52,698 nt of DNA, from assembly GCA_022925895.1 (NCBI GenBank), contig JAKSYS010000436.1, forward strand, positions 1 through 52,698. Reading direction: 5' to 3'. Positions 20,839-31,300 of this stretch are shown piece after piece. The position numbers and the translations under genes were made by a program. Source of the stretch: Fragilaria crotonensis. Lineage: Eukaryota; Bacillariophyta; Fragilariophyceae; Fragilariales; Fragilariaceae. Numbering within the stretch: position 1 is the first letter of the stretch; every line of letters starts with the position of its first letter. A model generated the notes under the pieces. The model did no database searches, was not told the origin of the DNA, and saw nothing but the letters and a program-made list of their open reading frames with translations.

Positions 20839-22071
20839 CTACAGAGGAACCCCGACTCTCTTTTGAAATCGATTCTTGAGTTTTCGGAGGCTCCTCTCGT
20901 CCATCCGCAACAAAACAGATTCGACCCATGCATGTCGCTTCGTCGTTGCCTTTTGATACGCCAACTTCTTCTTGAGGACCGCCACTTCCGCAGCCAAAAA
21001 CGCATTGTCCATTTGAAACTGCCTCAAATCCTTCTCTTGTTCTTCCGAGAGAGTTTGACCTGCCGGTGCCAACATGGCATTTCTCAAATCATCAAAATCA
21101 GGTCCTTCGGGAAGTGCGTTGAGCAAGTCGAGTGGGTGGTCACCAACTTGCTGTTGCTGCTGGAGTCTCATTTTCAACAAATGTTCCTTCTTGATGCAGT
21201 GCTGTGCATCGCAAACAATGTGCCACGTCCATTGAGCTTCCATGCATTTGGTAGCGTAGTTAACGTTGCTCAGATAGGATTGCAAGTGCGTTTCTCGAGC
21301 AGCCTTCTTGCCGGCAGCATCGCGCAATTGTTCCTGCCACCCCAATTCGGTCGAACGTTTGAGATCCATAATTTTTTCCAACTGGTCTTCAATCGATTGT
21401 TCGAGACGATTTTGACCATCCAAGAGCTTTTGCAGTTTGATGACACGAATGTGATGTACGAGGGTTGGATTTGAAATGAGGAATCGAGGATGGCGCGACA
21501 AAAATTCATGAAAGGCAATGTCATATTCTTCGACAAAGTCCAAATCAATCTCCTTCTCCTTCAATTCCTTGAACGATGCAGAATCCATACCCATTTGAAA
21601 GGAATCATCGAATGACGTGTCCACTTCCTCTACATCATGTCCATCATCATTATCCTCGTCCTTCTCCGCATGCACCTGCCCGTCTTCTTCTTCATCATCA
21701 TCGTCTTCCTCCGTTTCTTTTTCCACAACAACTTGTTTTGCAGTTCCAGGTTTCAACGTGACCTGTTGCAGAAACTTTCTCATTTGCTGTTCAATCTCTG
21801 CTTCATGTTCTGTTGAGCGTGGTTGTTGCTGCTGTTGCTGCTGTTGTTGTTGTTGACCAATGACATGGTTTTCCTGCTGTTCATCCGCTGGTTGTGTCCC
21901 ACCACTATCGGTGGGAACCAAAATTGGTTGTTCTGTTGGTAGTTGATCCTGATCACTCAGTGTGGAAAGAGATGGATTGTACACACCATCGGCTGTCTCT
22001 TCTGCTGGAGTTCCTGGGCAAACGTATGTGCCACATTGAAACAAGGGTAACATCATTATGAACCAAAACAA
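20839..22071 (-). CDS. Acidic, Gln-rich coiled-coil protein of unknown function (about 410 aa)
   Basis: No family recognised. The frame runs 410 codons. The first residues (MFWFIMMLPLFQCG) do not match the character of the rest and may be intron or UTR; a CAG splice acceptor just before the GTPAEETADG codons is possible. Residues about 70-85 hold an 11-Gln run, about 120-150 is a long Asp/Glu block, and about 170-300 and 345-400 look helical and coiled-coil (LQKLLDGQNRLEQSIEDQLE). Another Gln run follows (LQQQQQVGD). It may act as a nuclear or scaffold protein, but nothing proves this. It converges on the coiled-coil gene at 19607-20524. Confidence 0.68.
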   Translation of the reverse strand: MFWFIMMLPLFQCGTYVCPGTPAEETADGVYNPSLSTLSDQDQLPTEQPILVPTDSGGTQPADEQQENHVIGQQQQQQQQQQQPRSTEHEAEIEQQMRKFLQQVTLKPGTAKQVVVEKETEEDDDDEEEDGQVHAEKDEDNDDGHDVEEVDTSFDDSFQMGMDSASFKELKEKEIDLDFVEEYDIAFHEFLSRHPRFLISNPTLVHHIRVIKLQKLLDGQNRLEQSIEDQLEKIMDLKRSTELGWQEQLRDAAGKKAARETHLQSYLSNVNYATKCMEAQWTWHIVCDAQHCIKKEHLLKMRLQQQQQVGDHPLDLLNALPEGPDFDDLRNAMLAPAGQTLSEEQEKDLRQFQMDNAFLAAEVAVLKKKLAYQKATTKRHAWVESVLLRMDERSLRKLKNRFQKRVGVPL

Positions 22072-23256
22072 TAATAATGTGTGTATTTGGACGAGCGTTC
22101 AGCGTTGAAAACTCAGATCCTTGACTTGGAAACTTGGAAATGATAACAGATCAATGATTGGTTTAGGCCTTGTCAAACACAAGTTAGAGAGACGTGGCTA
22201 GACAGTGTTGCCTTTCAATGAGCGTATCGAGTAGTTGGTCGTGTCTTTCGTCTGGAATGGCAACACTTTCGATGCAACCCGCCCGAACCAAAAGCGCACA
22301 CACATACACACACACGGAACACAAAATACAGGGCTTTTTCTTGAAGATCAAGCGACGACGACCCCTCCTATGTACGATCTAGAACACATGAAATGGATCG
22401 AATGGATGATGTCGAGTGTAGCGAACTCCGAAGTTAGTCGTCTGTATAATATATAGATATACAATAACATTTAAAAATCATTCCTCTCGAGCCTTCCCCG
22501 CATTTTTTTCGATCGAGGGGCAATGGGAAAGCCCTCGCCAAAAATGGAAAATGGCGCGAGTAATACTCTCGGAGAAATCAAGTGGGTGCCGTAAAACTCG
22601 ACACGAACACCTTCCCCGCGTTTTCCCGAATTCCACGAAGGCGCCTACGCCTACCGGTAGATGTAGCATGAACATGAATCATCCAAAATACCAAAATGCA
22701 TAGGTCTCGGTACGGCTGTACAGTTTTGTAGGGAGTAGACTCTTAGTTCTGAGTACACGTACACCGGTGTAGTAGAAGACGGTACTCCAGTAATCCAGTG
22801 CGAATGTTACTACGGTACTCGAATAGTACAGTACAAAGGACTACCGGTAGTTTTCTTTAGTGATGTTCCCAGAACGCGGAGTAAACTATTATCAGTTGCA
22901 CAGAAATGACACTACACAATGAACACAAAACAATTCCAAGGAGTTAACATTGTGATCACTGATGACTGGGATGACAGAAAGGTTGACGGCATAAAACAAG
23001 CAGGTCACCAGCTTCGTGAGCATGAGCATTGGTACTGTAAGAGTGGGGAGGTCGTCGGTGCGTACAAATCTATTGTACCCGGATAGTACTTCAGGTGCTC
23101 AAGAGTTCACACAGAAAAGATCTACTATATCCAGCTCGTTTCATGTCAGTCACTATTTATCTGACGGACTATCCTTATGAATTCAAGAACCTCACTTCTT
23201 CAAAATTGTACTCCAATACTGTCATCCCTTCATGCCCGAGTTCCCTTTCAAACCTC
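22072..23256. other. Intergenic spacer with CA microsatellite and GTAC-rich stretch
   Basis: Upstream of the gene ending at 20839, and downstream of the gene ending at 23257. It includes a CA-type microsatellite at about 22300-22320, two copies of CCTTCCCCGC followed by T-rich sequence (about 22493 and 22611), and a GTAC/ACCGGT-rich stretch at 22700-22865. No gene is supported. Confidence 0.5.
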
Positions 23257-25039
23257 CTACCACGCACCACAGAAATTCCAAAACGAATCCTCCACATCGT
23301 CTTCGTCATCTTCAATGGTATTCTCCATTACCGCCTTGCATCCCAATACCTCTGCCTCGCGCCCCCGAGCCTCCAACTCCCGTCGCAACCATTGACAATA
23401 CTCAGATTGATGGTGGAGTCGCAAGTGTAGGGTGCCGCATGGAGTAAGAATACTCAACTTGTCGCCGTCACCATCAACTAACAAATGCAGTGGATAAATC
23501 TGTTTTCCTCGTCCGCGCTTGTTGCGCGATCGTTTTTGTTCCGACAAGGTTATTTCCATGTCCAGCTCCACAGTTTTCGAAGGAAGTTCCCAATCCAGGT
23601 CTTTGGATGCTGTGTGGTGCCCATGTCGGTGAACAACCTTCTGGGATTCGCCATTGATCGTAAAGAAGACACTCCATGTAGAATTCGTATCGAAGTCGGT
23701 CAGGTGCAGGACATTGATAGTCAAGACAAAAGGCCGATTATCCAACACCGGAGCGATGCGAAAGGGGGGTTCGAGAAGCGACACTTCGGTGGCATCACGC
23801 TGGGTCCAAATGGCATGATTGTCAGTCCAAGAAAATGGCCAGACCTTTGTCTCAAGTTGAACTTTGGGTTTGAGAGTGCATTCCTTCTTATAAAAGGATT
23901 CAGCACACATTTTCCTCAGCACAACCATGACAATCTTGCCTGTTTGCAACGTATCCCAGCGCAGCAAGACTCCATATTGCATAGAGAGGAAGCCCATCCG
24001 TAGCTCAATAACAGATCTTGTTTCAGTGTATGAAGTCGACTCTTCTGAAACTTTTGCCTTCCGTCTCTTCATACTCGCGCTCGCCTTTTCAGTTTGCGAA
24101 CATCGTTGCTCTTCGTTGAATCCGATGCACCGAGGGCCACTTGAGTAAGCAGCTCCATCTTTTGACGCATCTTCTCCAAACAAGCGTTCTTCCCAACGGC
24201 GCAAATCTCAGATCCGACGGCGTCACCCTTGTTTTTGTCCTTTTGAAGTTTGCACTGGTCATGCATATAAAAGGGTGGATCGGGAAGCGCCCTCTGGGTG
24301 AAATGCGACATCAACGACGCGTCATCCGTCCTCTGGGTGAAATGTGAAAGCAACGATGCATCATCCGCCAGGGAGAAGGTGTCATCCAAAGAAGTAGGTG
24401 CAGGAACTGGCATGGGAAGAGGTACCACTTGTCGCTTAGGACTTCTTCTCGGGGAACGTCTAGCAAGTTTGACGGCTCGTCGTTTCCGAGGTGTGAGTCG
24501 TTATCTCTCCGATTGGAGGAAGACATGGTTCCCGACATTTCGAAGATAGCGCTGATTCCGACGATGTTGCACACAAGATGGGCTGAAAGTGGCCATGAGT
24601 TGGACCTGATGTTTCATGGCGTGCGTACGCTGGGCACGTGCATCTCTTTCTGCTGCTGCAGAAGCTGTTGTTCCTGCAACAGAGATTCTATGAAGTCATC
24701 GTGTAACTTGGCGTAATCCCATGAGGTAAGATCAGCAGCTGAAACAGGCGATTTGGAATTCTTGAGAAGGTCTTGACCACTATGAACGTTTGTTGTGTCA
24801 CAACTCAACAAGTCAATCGAGTGTTCTAGTCCGATGCAAACACATTCCATCAAATTACCCAGCAATAGAGGATCACTGGGATGGCTTTGGATGTGGTGGT
24901 TATTGATGACTCGAGGCGCCATGGCTGTTGTTGTGTTGTTGTTCGCGTCCAAGAAGTGGTCGATTGGACTCGATTCCCATGTGAACGGTGAACAGCGAAT
25001 TGACACAATGTGACTAAATCTGTTACTGTCGACATGCAA
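23257..25039 (-). CDS. Multi-exon protein of unknown family with a conserved-looking C-terminal region
   Basis: Several minus-strand frames appear to belong together. The N-terminal part (25039-24614, perhaps starting at the ATG before APRVINNHH) has a Gln-rich coil (LLQEQQLLQQQKEMH). A basic and Pro-rich middle part follows (KLARRSPRRSPKRQ, VPLPMPVPAP), with a twice-repeated LSHFTQR, ending at about 24069. The C-terminal part (to 23257) carries MGFLSMQYGVLLRWDT, VVLRKMCAESFYK, then a beta-rich stretch (FVLTINVLHLTDFD, WSVFFTINGE) and an acidic end. A GT-AG intron of about 71 bp from GTATGA near 24074 to ATTGAG would join middle and C-terminal parts in phase. A donor GTACGC near 24636 may end exon 1, but its acceptor is unclear. 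I recognise no domain with confidence; the beta-rich part could be C2-like. Confidence 0.55.
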
Positions 25040-26794
25040 GTAAGTCTTGTAGGTGTGGAAAGTCCGACCACACAGTCGTGTAGAATCTACGGAGGTGACA
25101 ACTATACCTTTTCACATAGAGTGGTTTCAAATCTGCCGAAACCGTTTGGAATATTCCAGTAGATGAAAAATTCTATGCGATGGCTTCCATTCCCTCCTTC
25201 CTATTATAAGATACTGTTCAAGAAAAGGAATGCAGAATGTTTGTTACCATCAAAGCCCAATCTGCATATGTGAGGCGTTAGATGGAAATTTGATGATCCC
25301 TTTACAGGACTAAAATGTGACGCGTACTAAGGTCTATATGCCTTTGAGGAAAGTTTAAACTTTTATTACTATACAATTCTGTATATCTGAAAACGACACA
25401 ACATGTAATCGGGACTTACTAAAATAGAATAGACCGCACCAATTTTTATGGTGGAATCGGAGTATAGCTAACCGACGGGAGTAGACAGTGGACTGTCAAA
25501 AATGTTGGTCTCAATGTGACAAACTAACACATGTCCCGGTTCGTACAATAGTTCGCATACGTCGCTTTTCGCGCCACGACAGTGCCAACAAAAAGGCCGC
25601 GAAGGTTCACAATTGGTTGCAAGTCAGTCATGTGTACTGTCGTATCGTGGGCCTCGCGGCACACGATTCGGAACTCGGAATGGAATCTTGACTCGTGACT
25701 TTATGTTACACATTCTCCCAGTCTGTACAGTACATGTACTCCAAGTAGTACTCTACTACTAGAGCAGATATGTGGATGTATGATATGTACTGTATGCATA
25801 TGAACAGTGTATTGTGTATGTTCCGTATTTGAGAAACCTCCCTGTGTGCTCGACATCTGTTACATGTAGGTTATGCATACATGGTGAACTCGCACACTCA
25901 AGAACCTCTACTACCGTAGAGGTCATCACCACGTACCTGGTAGCACTGCAATTACTCCTATGAATTAGAGATTAGAGTAAGATAGCAGTCGTCAACGCAT
26001 CGCTTGACGCAGCGTGAATTGACGCCGGTAACTAGGCGAAGACCGAGTTGTCTTGAAGTCCCGGAGTTCACGGGGACTCGTCACATGAATGGAATGCCTC
26101 AGAACTTTGGTGCTTTCTCCCCGTCGCAACAGTATTGGTGATACTACTACTGTAGCTAGCTGTCGTATATCAACAACAAAACAATCAACATGACGACACA
26201 GCTGTGGAAACGAACAGATTCCACAGCGACCGTGAATACCACCTCACGGAGAGACGTAATCCATGAGTCATGCTTTCTCGCAACTGCGGTTTCAGTGCTA
26301 CGACACAACAAGCAAAAGCAAGCTCGCAAGATGGATGGCTCGGGTTGACACGCGAAACATTCATTCATCAAGCCAAAAGCCGCCCAGCGTTGACTTGGTC
26401 TGAGAAATTCCTGGTGCAATGCTATCCATGAACTATTCGTATACGCCTACTACTAGGAAGCGATGAGGGTCTGCGATGCCTATATACCACCAAGTTTGCA
26501 AACATCCATCTGGGTTTTGGAGGTGTGAGGTGATTCGCAATCTTTGCTCTCCCAAATCAATGATTGCGGAGAATACGAGGGGACCACGCCCAAAAACGCT
26601 CATGATGAGGCTGTATCGTGCGCAGATCGTTTTCTTTCAGGCATGTGTCAAGAAAGAATGAACATCAAACGATCGAGGCACCTGCATCGTCCTTGGTGCA
26701 TTGTACCATTCTGACTGTCTTCCAGCGCAGTATCCAGCTAGGTTGTAGGTATTCTGAAATAGTATCCTGATTTCAGTTACGCTCCACACCAATA
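25040..26794. other. Long spacer, no supported gene
   Basis: About 1.75 kb with only short chance frames. A small perfect hairpin (8-bp arms, 4-base loop) lies at 25904-25923, and GTAC-rich sequence at about 25725-25800. The part next to 25040 should be the promoter of the preceding leftward gene. Confidence 0.45.
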
Positions 26795-26974
26795 ATGGAT
26801 CACGAATTCCGTACCCAGCAAGGATGCCAACCCTGTAGAGTTCGCATCCCGTGCCACTTGAAGCATCGGGATATCACCTATTGTGAACATGTCCAAGCAT
26901 TTCCCAATGTCTGTCCCACTATAGCCATTCATCGCAAACGTGGCGACAAGAATCCTGAGAAAGCATCACAGTAA
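26795..26974 (+). CDS. Possible small Cys-rich ORF (59 aa)
   Basis: An ATG-started frame of 59 codons that reads MDHEFRTQQGCQPCRVRIPC and continues with two more Cys (..YCEHV.., ..NVCPT..). It ends in a basic tail (HRKRGDKNPEKASQ). The composition looks more protein-like than other short frames in this spacer, and the spaced Cys and His could bind metal. There is no signal peptide. It could also be a lone exon or chance. Confidence 0.25.
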   Translation: MDHEFRTQQGCQPCRVRIPCHLKHRDITYCEHVQAFPNVCPTIAIHRKRGDKNPEKASQ

Positions 26975-28325
26975 TTGTCGTTCATGGTTGGAACGAGAAC
27001 AAGTCGCGTGAGGTAAGACTGGTGGACTTGCATGGGGTCTTGAGCTCGTTCACATGACGATCCAATGTTCGAAGGGTTCTCACTTCCGGGAGATCACTCA
27101 CTAGCTACCACTGTGCAGGCGGGCGCTCCTCTCCCCATGTGCCACTCCATTTCGAATATCAATCCATGAAACAATTAATGGCAACACCGATGTCTGATGT
27201 TAAACATGTCATAGCAACGGTCGGACGGTGTCACTATTTTATCTACCGGTTGTCCCAATGCCACTTCTGACTCTCTTCGCTTTTTTATTCTTCCTCATCG
27301 ATCATCGGGAACAGACTCCGCATTGCGATCACTTTCCGGTTGTGTCGTGTTGTCATTTTCGTAGGACCTTTTTTCAGTTTGAGGCAGATACATAACAGTA
27401 GAAGTACTAGAGTACCGCATTAACTACCGTAGGGTCAGCACAATTAACTCGGACTGTAGAACTCCAGTACTCGCTATAGCAGAGTAAGCTTACAGCTACA
27501 TTGTACTCCGAGCTCCGAGTACATATCATACGGGACGGAAAATAGAGCACTGGTCCGCGTTGGAATTGAGGATGTAAACAAGTACCGTCGTACTTGTACG
27601 GGAGTTCAAGTACCAGGGATCTAACTCGAACCCCACCATTTTTGGGCAGTTCGAGTGTGTTGGTACCTTGTACTGTACGCTACGGTAGTTCATATTGCCG
27701 TGATACATGGAATTGGCTCCTGTTGTTGCCAGACATGCAACAGCATTCTGTCCAGCACATTCGTCGTTGCTCTCAGCCTAAAAAATGTTCGTGCTGGTTG
27801 TTGGATCGCGTCAAATTTTATATCGAAAAGAAAGATTAATGGTTAGACCAAACCCAAAATTTGTCAGTTGGATTTTGCATGTGAGGATACAGAGAAGTGG
27901 AACAAGAGTACCCAACTTCACGTATCTTTTGAGGAGTTTCTGTACACACGTGACGCGTCGAATATATTGCACATGCAAAACGAAATCCGGCGACACACCC
28001 AACAAGTTAAGCCGCGGCCTGCGGCATGGGTCGATAACGTTTCTTATCATGGAGAAGTGTCTCGAACGTTTCAGCGAAGCATTGCGCGACTTTAAATGTA
28101 TTCACGTAATCCTAAGACCTCAATGCGTTTTCAGTCGAATCGCGACGTTGACACACCAAATTGTCCTAGTTCACGTTTTACCTAAAACTTCCTAAATTTT
28201 AGAAATCGTCGAGTTCAAAATTCGAGCATACTAACTCCGCCTCATCTCACAACCCAAAGCATACCCCATTATTCTGCCAACTCAGATCAATTCACGGTTG
28301 CACAGTTATAAAGACGAACTATCAA
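26975..28325. other. Spacer upstream of the Pro/Thr repeat gene
   Basis: About 1.35 kb. It includes a GTAC-rich stretch at 27400-27680 and a plus-strand open stretch at 27785-28195 with no recognisable motif. TATAAA at 28307-28312 lies only 14 bases before the ATG of the next gene, rather close for a TATA box serving that start. Confidence 0.45.
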
Positions 28326-31300
28326 ATGAGAATCTGTGCATTTGCGAAAGCCGTGCTTGTGGTGAACTGCGCGGTGCCCGTCTTTTCCAAAGCATTGAAG
28401 TATGACGACCATAAAACCCGTGCTCCAACGATGCTGATGAAGCCGTCTGCTGAGCCCTCTGGCAGTACATCGCCAAGTATCAACCCAAGTTTTAGTATCG
28501 GTCCGTCTGAATTTCCAACGCTCCCACCTACTCCATCTCCGACACCATTGCCAACAACAGATCCAACAAATGTGCCGACTGCCATGCCAACTCCAAAACC
28601 GTCAGATCAGCCAACAGCCACACCAACTTCTCCCCCATCGAACCGACCAATCACAATGACAACCACGATCCCAATTCCTTGTCCGACCGTGATAATTCAA
28701 GATACTACACTCAAGCCAAGTGATAGCCCGACCTCTCAACCAACTAGCGCGCCAACAATGCTACCCTACTCGATCCCGACGCCATGCCCGACGAAGAAGC
28801 CCGACAAGATCCCGGACAACGGTAGCGACGACGATGACAAGAAAACAAAAAGGCCAACAGCAGTTCCAACCTCGAAGCCATCACGAACACCAACAAGCAG
28901 CCCAACGCATGATCCGACTATGATGCCTACAGCCATTCCAACGAGGAAACCAACAACTTTACCAACGCCCTCGCCAACAGAAAAACCAACAGCGAATCCT
29001 ACAGCAAGACCAACGGGAGTTCCAACCTCTGAGCCAACATTGAAACCGATAACTCAGACGGCACCAGCGCCAACACCCACGCCAACGCAGGTCAAAATCC
29101 CTTGTCCGACTAAGGACACTCATGATTTCACAAGCAAACCAAGTGGAAGCCCGACCCCATCACCAACCAGTCGCCCAACTCAATTGCCATACACAGTCCC
29201 GACACCGTGCCCAGTAACGACAAGTATTCCAATCCCCGACAATGGCTCATCCGATACCAAGTCACCAACTGCTGCACCAACCTTCGTCCCCACACTGTCT
29301 CCTACCGAAACGCCGACACGCAGTCCAACCGGTGCTCCAACGGCAAAGCCCACCACCAACCCAACGCCATCACCAACAGGCGTTCCAACCACTTCACCAA
29401 CTGGCCAGCCCACATCGCCACCGACACAGTCACCAACATCATCCCCAACGCCAATGCCCACACCTCGCCCGACTCATAAGCCGACGCCACCACCGACCGC
29501 ACTGCCGACGACGACGCCGACGACGACTCCAACAGTAGCTGCAACCGAGAAGCCGACCGGTAGCCCGACTCAAAAGCCGACCAATACACCAACCGGCACA
29601 CCAACGGCTCAACCAACTGGAAAGCCAACATCATCACCGACAACGTCTCCAACGACAGCGCCTACACAGATACCAACGGCACCCCCAACTCCTCGACCAA
29701 CCAACCAGCCGACGACGACCCCAACCAGCGGACCAACCGGCATTCCAACGTCACTGCCCACTGGTAAGCCAACGGCTTCACCCACAAAGGCTCCATCAAC
29801 AGCCCCAACCTACACGCCAACTGGCCTGCCGACAAATGCGCCAACTCCGATGCCTGTAAACGTCCCAACGCCATGTCCAACGGCAGCATTGCCTGACCTC
29901 ATACCGAAGCCAAGCGGCATCCCAACAACATCCCCAACCAGCCTACCCACGACCAGCCATACGCAGTCCCGACACCGTGCCCAGTAACGACAAGTATTCC
30001 AATCCCCGACAATGGCTCATCCGATACCAAGTCACCAACTGCTGCACCAACCTTCGTCCCCACACTGTCTCCTACCGAAACGCCGACACGCAGTCCAACC
30101 GGTGCTCCAACGGCAAAGCCCACCACCAACCCAACGCCATCACCAACAGGCGTTCCAACCACTTCACCAACTGGCCAGCCCACATCGCCACCGACACAGT
30201 CACCAACATCATCCCCAACGCCAATGCCCACACCTCGCCCGACTCATAAGCCGACGCCACCACCGACCGCACTGCCGACGACGACGCCGACGACGCCGAC
30301 GACGACTCCAACAGCAGCTGCAACCGAGAAGCCGACCGGTAGCCCGACTCAAAAGCCGACCAATACACCAACCGGCACACCAACGGCTCAACCAACTGGA
30401 AAGCCAACATCATCACCGACAACGTCTCCAACGACAGCGCCTACACAGATACCAACGGCACCCCCAACTCCTCGACCAACCAACCAGCCGACGACGACCC
30501 CAACCAGCGGACCAACCGGCATTCCAACGTCACTGCCCACTGGTAAGCCAACGGCTTCACCCACAAAGGCTCCATCAACAGCCCCAACCTACACGCCAAC
30601 TGGCCTGCCGACAAATGCGCCAACTCCGATGCCTGTAAACGTCCCAACGCCATGTCCAACGGCAGCATTGCCTGACCTCATACCAAAGCCAAGCGGCATC
30701 CCAACAACATCCCCAACCAGCCTACCCACGACCCAGCCATACGCAGTCCCGACACCGTGCCCAGTAACGACAAGTATTCCAATCCCCGACAATGGCTCAT
30801 CCGATACCAAGTCACCAACTGCTGCACCAACCTTCGTCCCCACACTGTCTCCTACCGAAACGCCGACACGCAGTCCAACCGGTGCTCCAACGGCAAAGCC
30901 CACCACCAACCCAACGCCATCACCAACAGGCGTTCCAACCACTTCACCAACTGGCCAGCCCACATCGCCACCGACACAGTTACCAACATCATCCCCAACG
31001 CCAATGCCCACACCTCGCCCGACTCATAGGCCGACGCCACCACCGACCGCACTGCCGACGACGACGCCGACGACGACTCCAACAGCAGCTGCAACCAAGA
31101 AGCCGACCGGTAGCCCGACTCAAAGCCGACCAATACACCAACCGGCACACCAACGGCTCAACCAACTGGAAAGCCAACATCATCACCGACAACGTCTCCA
31201 ACGACAGCGCCTACACAGATACCAACGGCACCCCCAACTCCTCGACCAACCAACCAGCCGACGACGACCCCAACCAGCGGACCAACCGGCATTCCAACGT

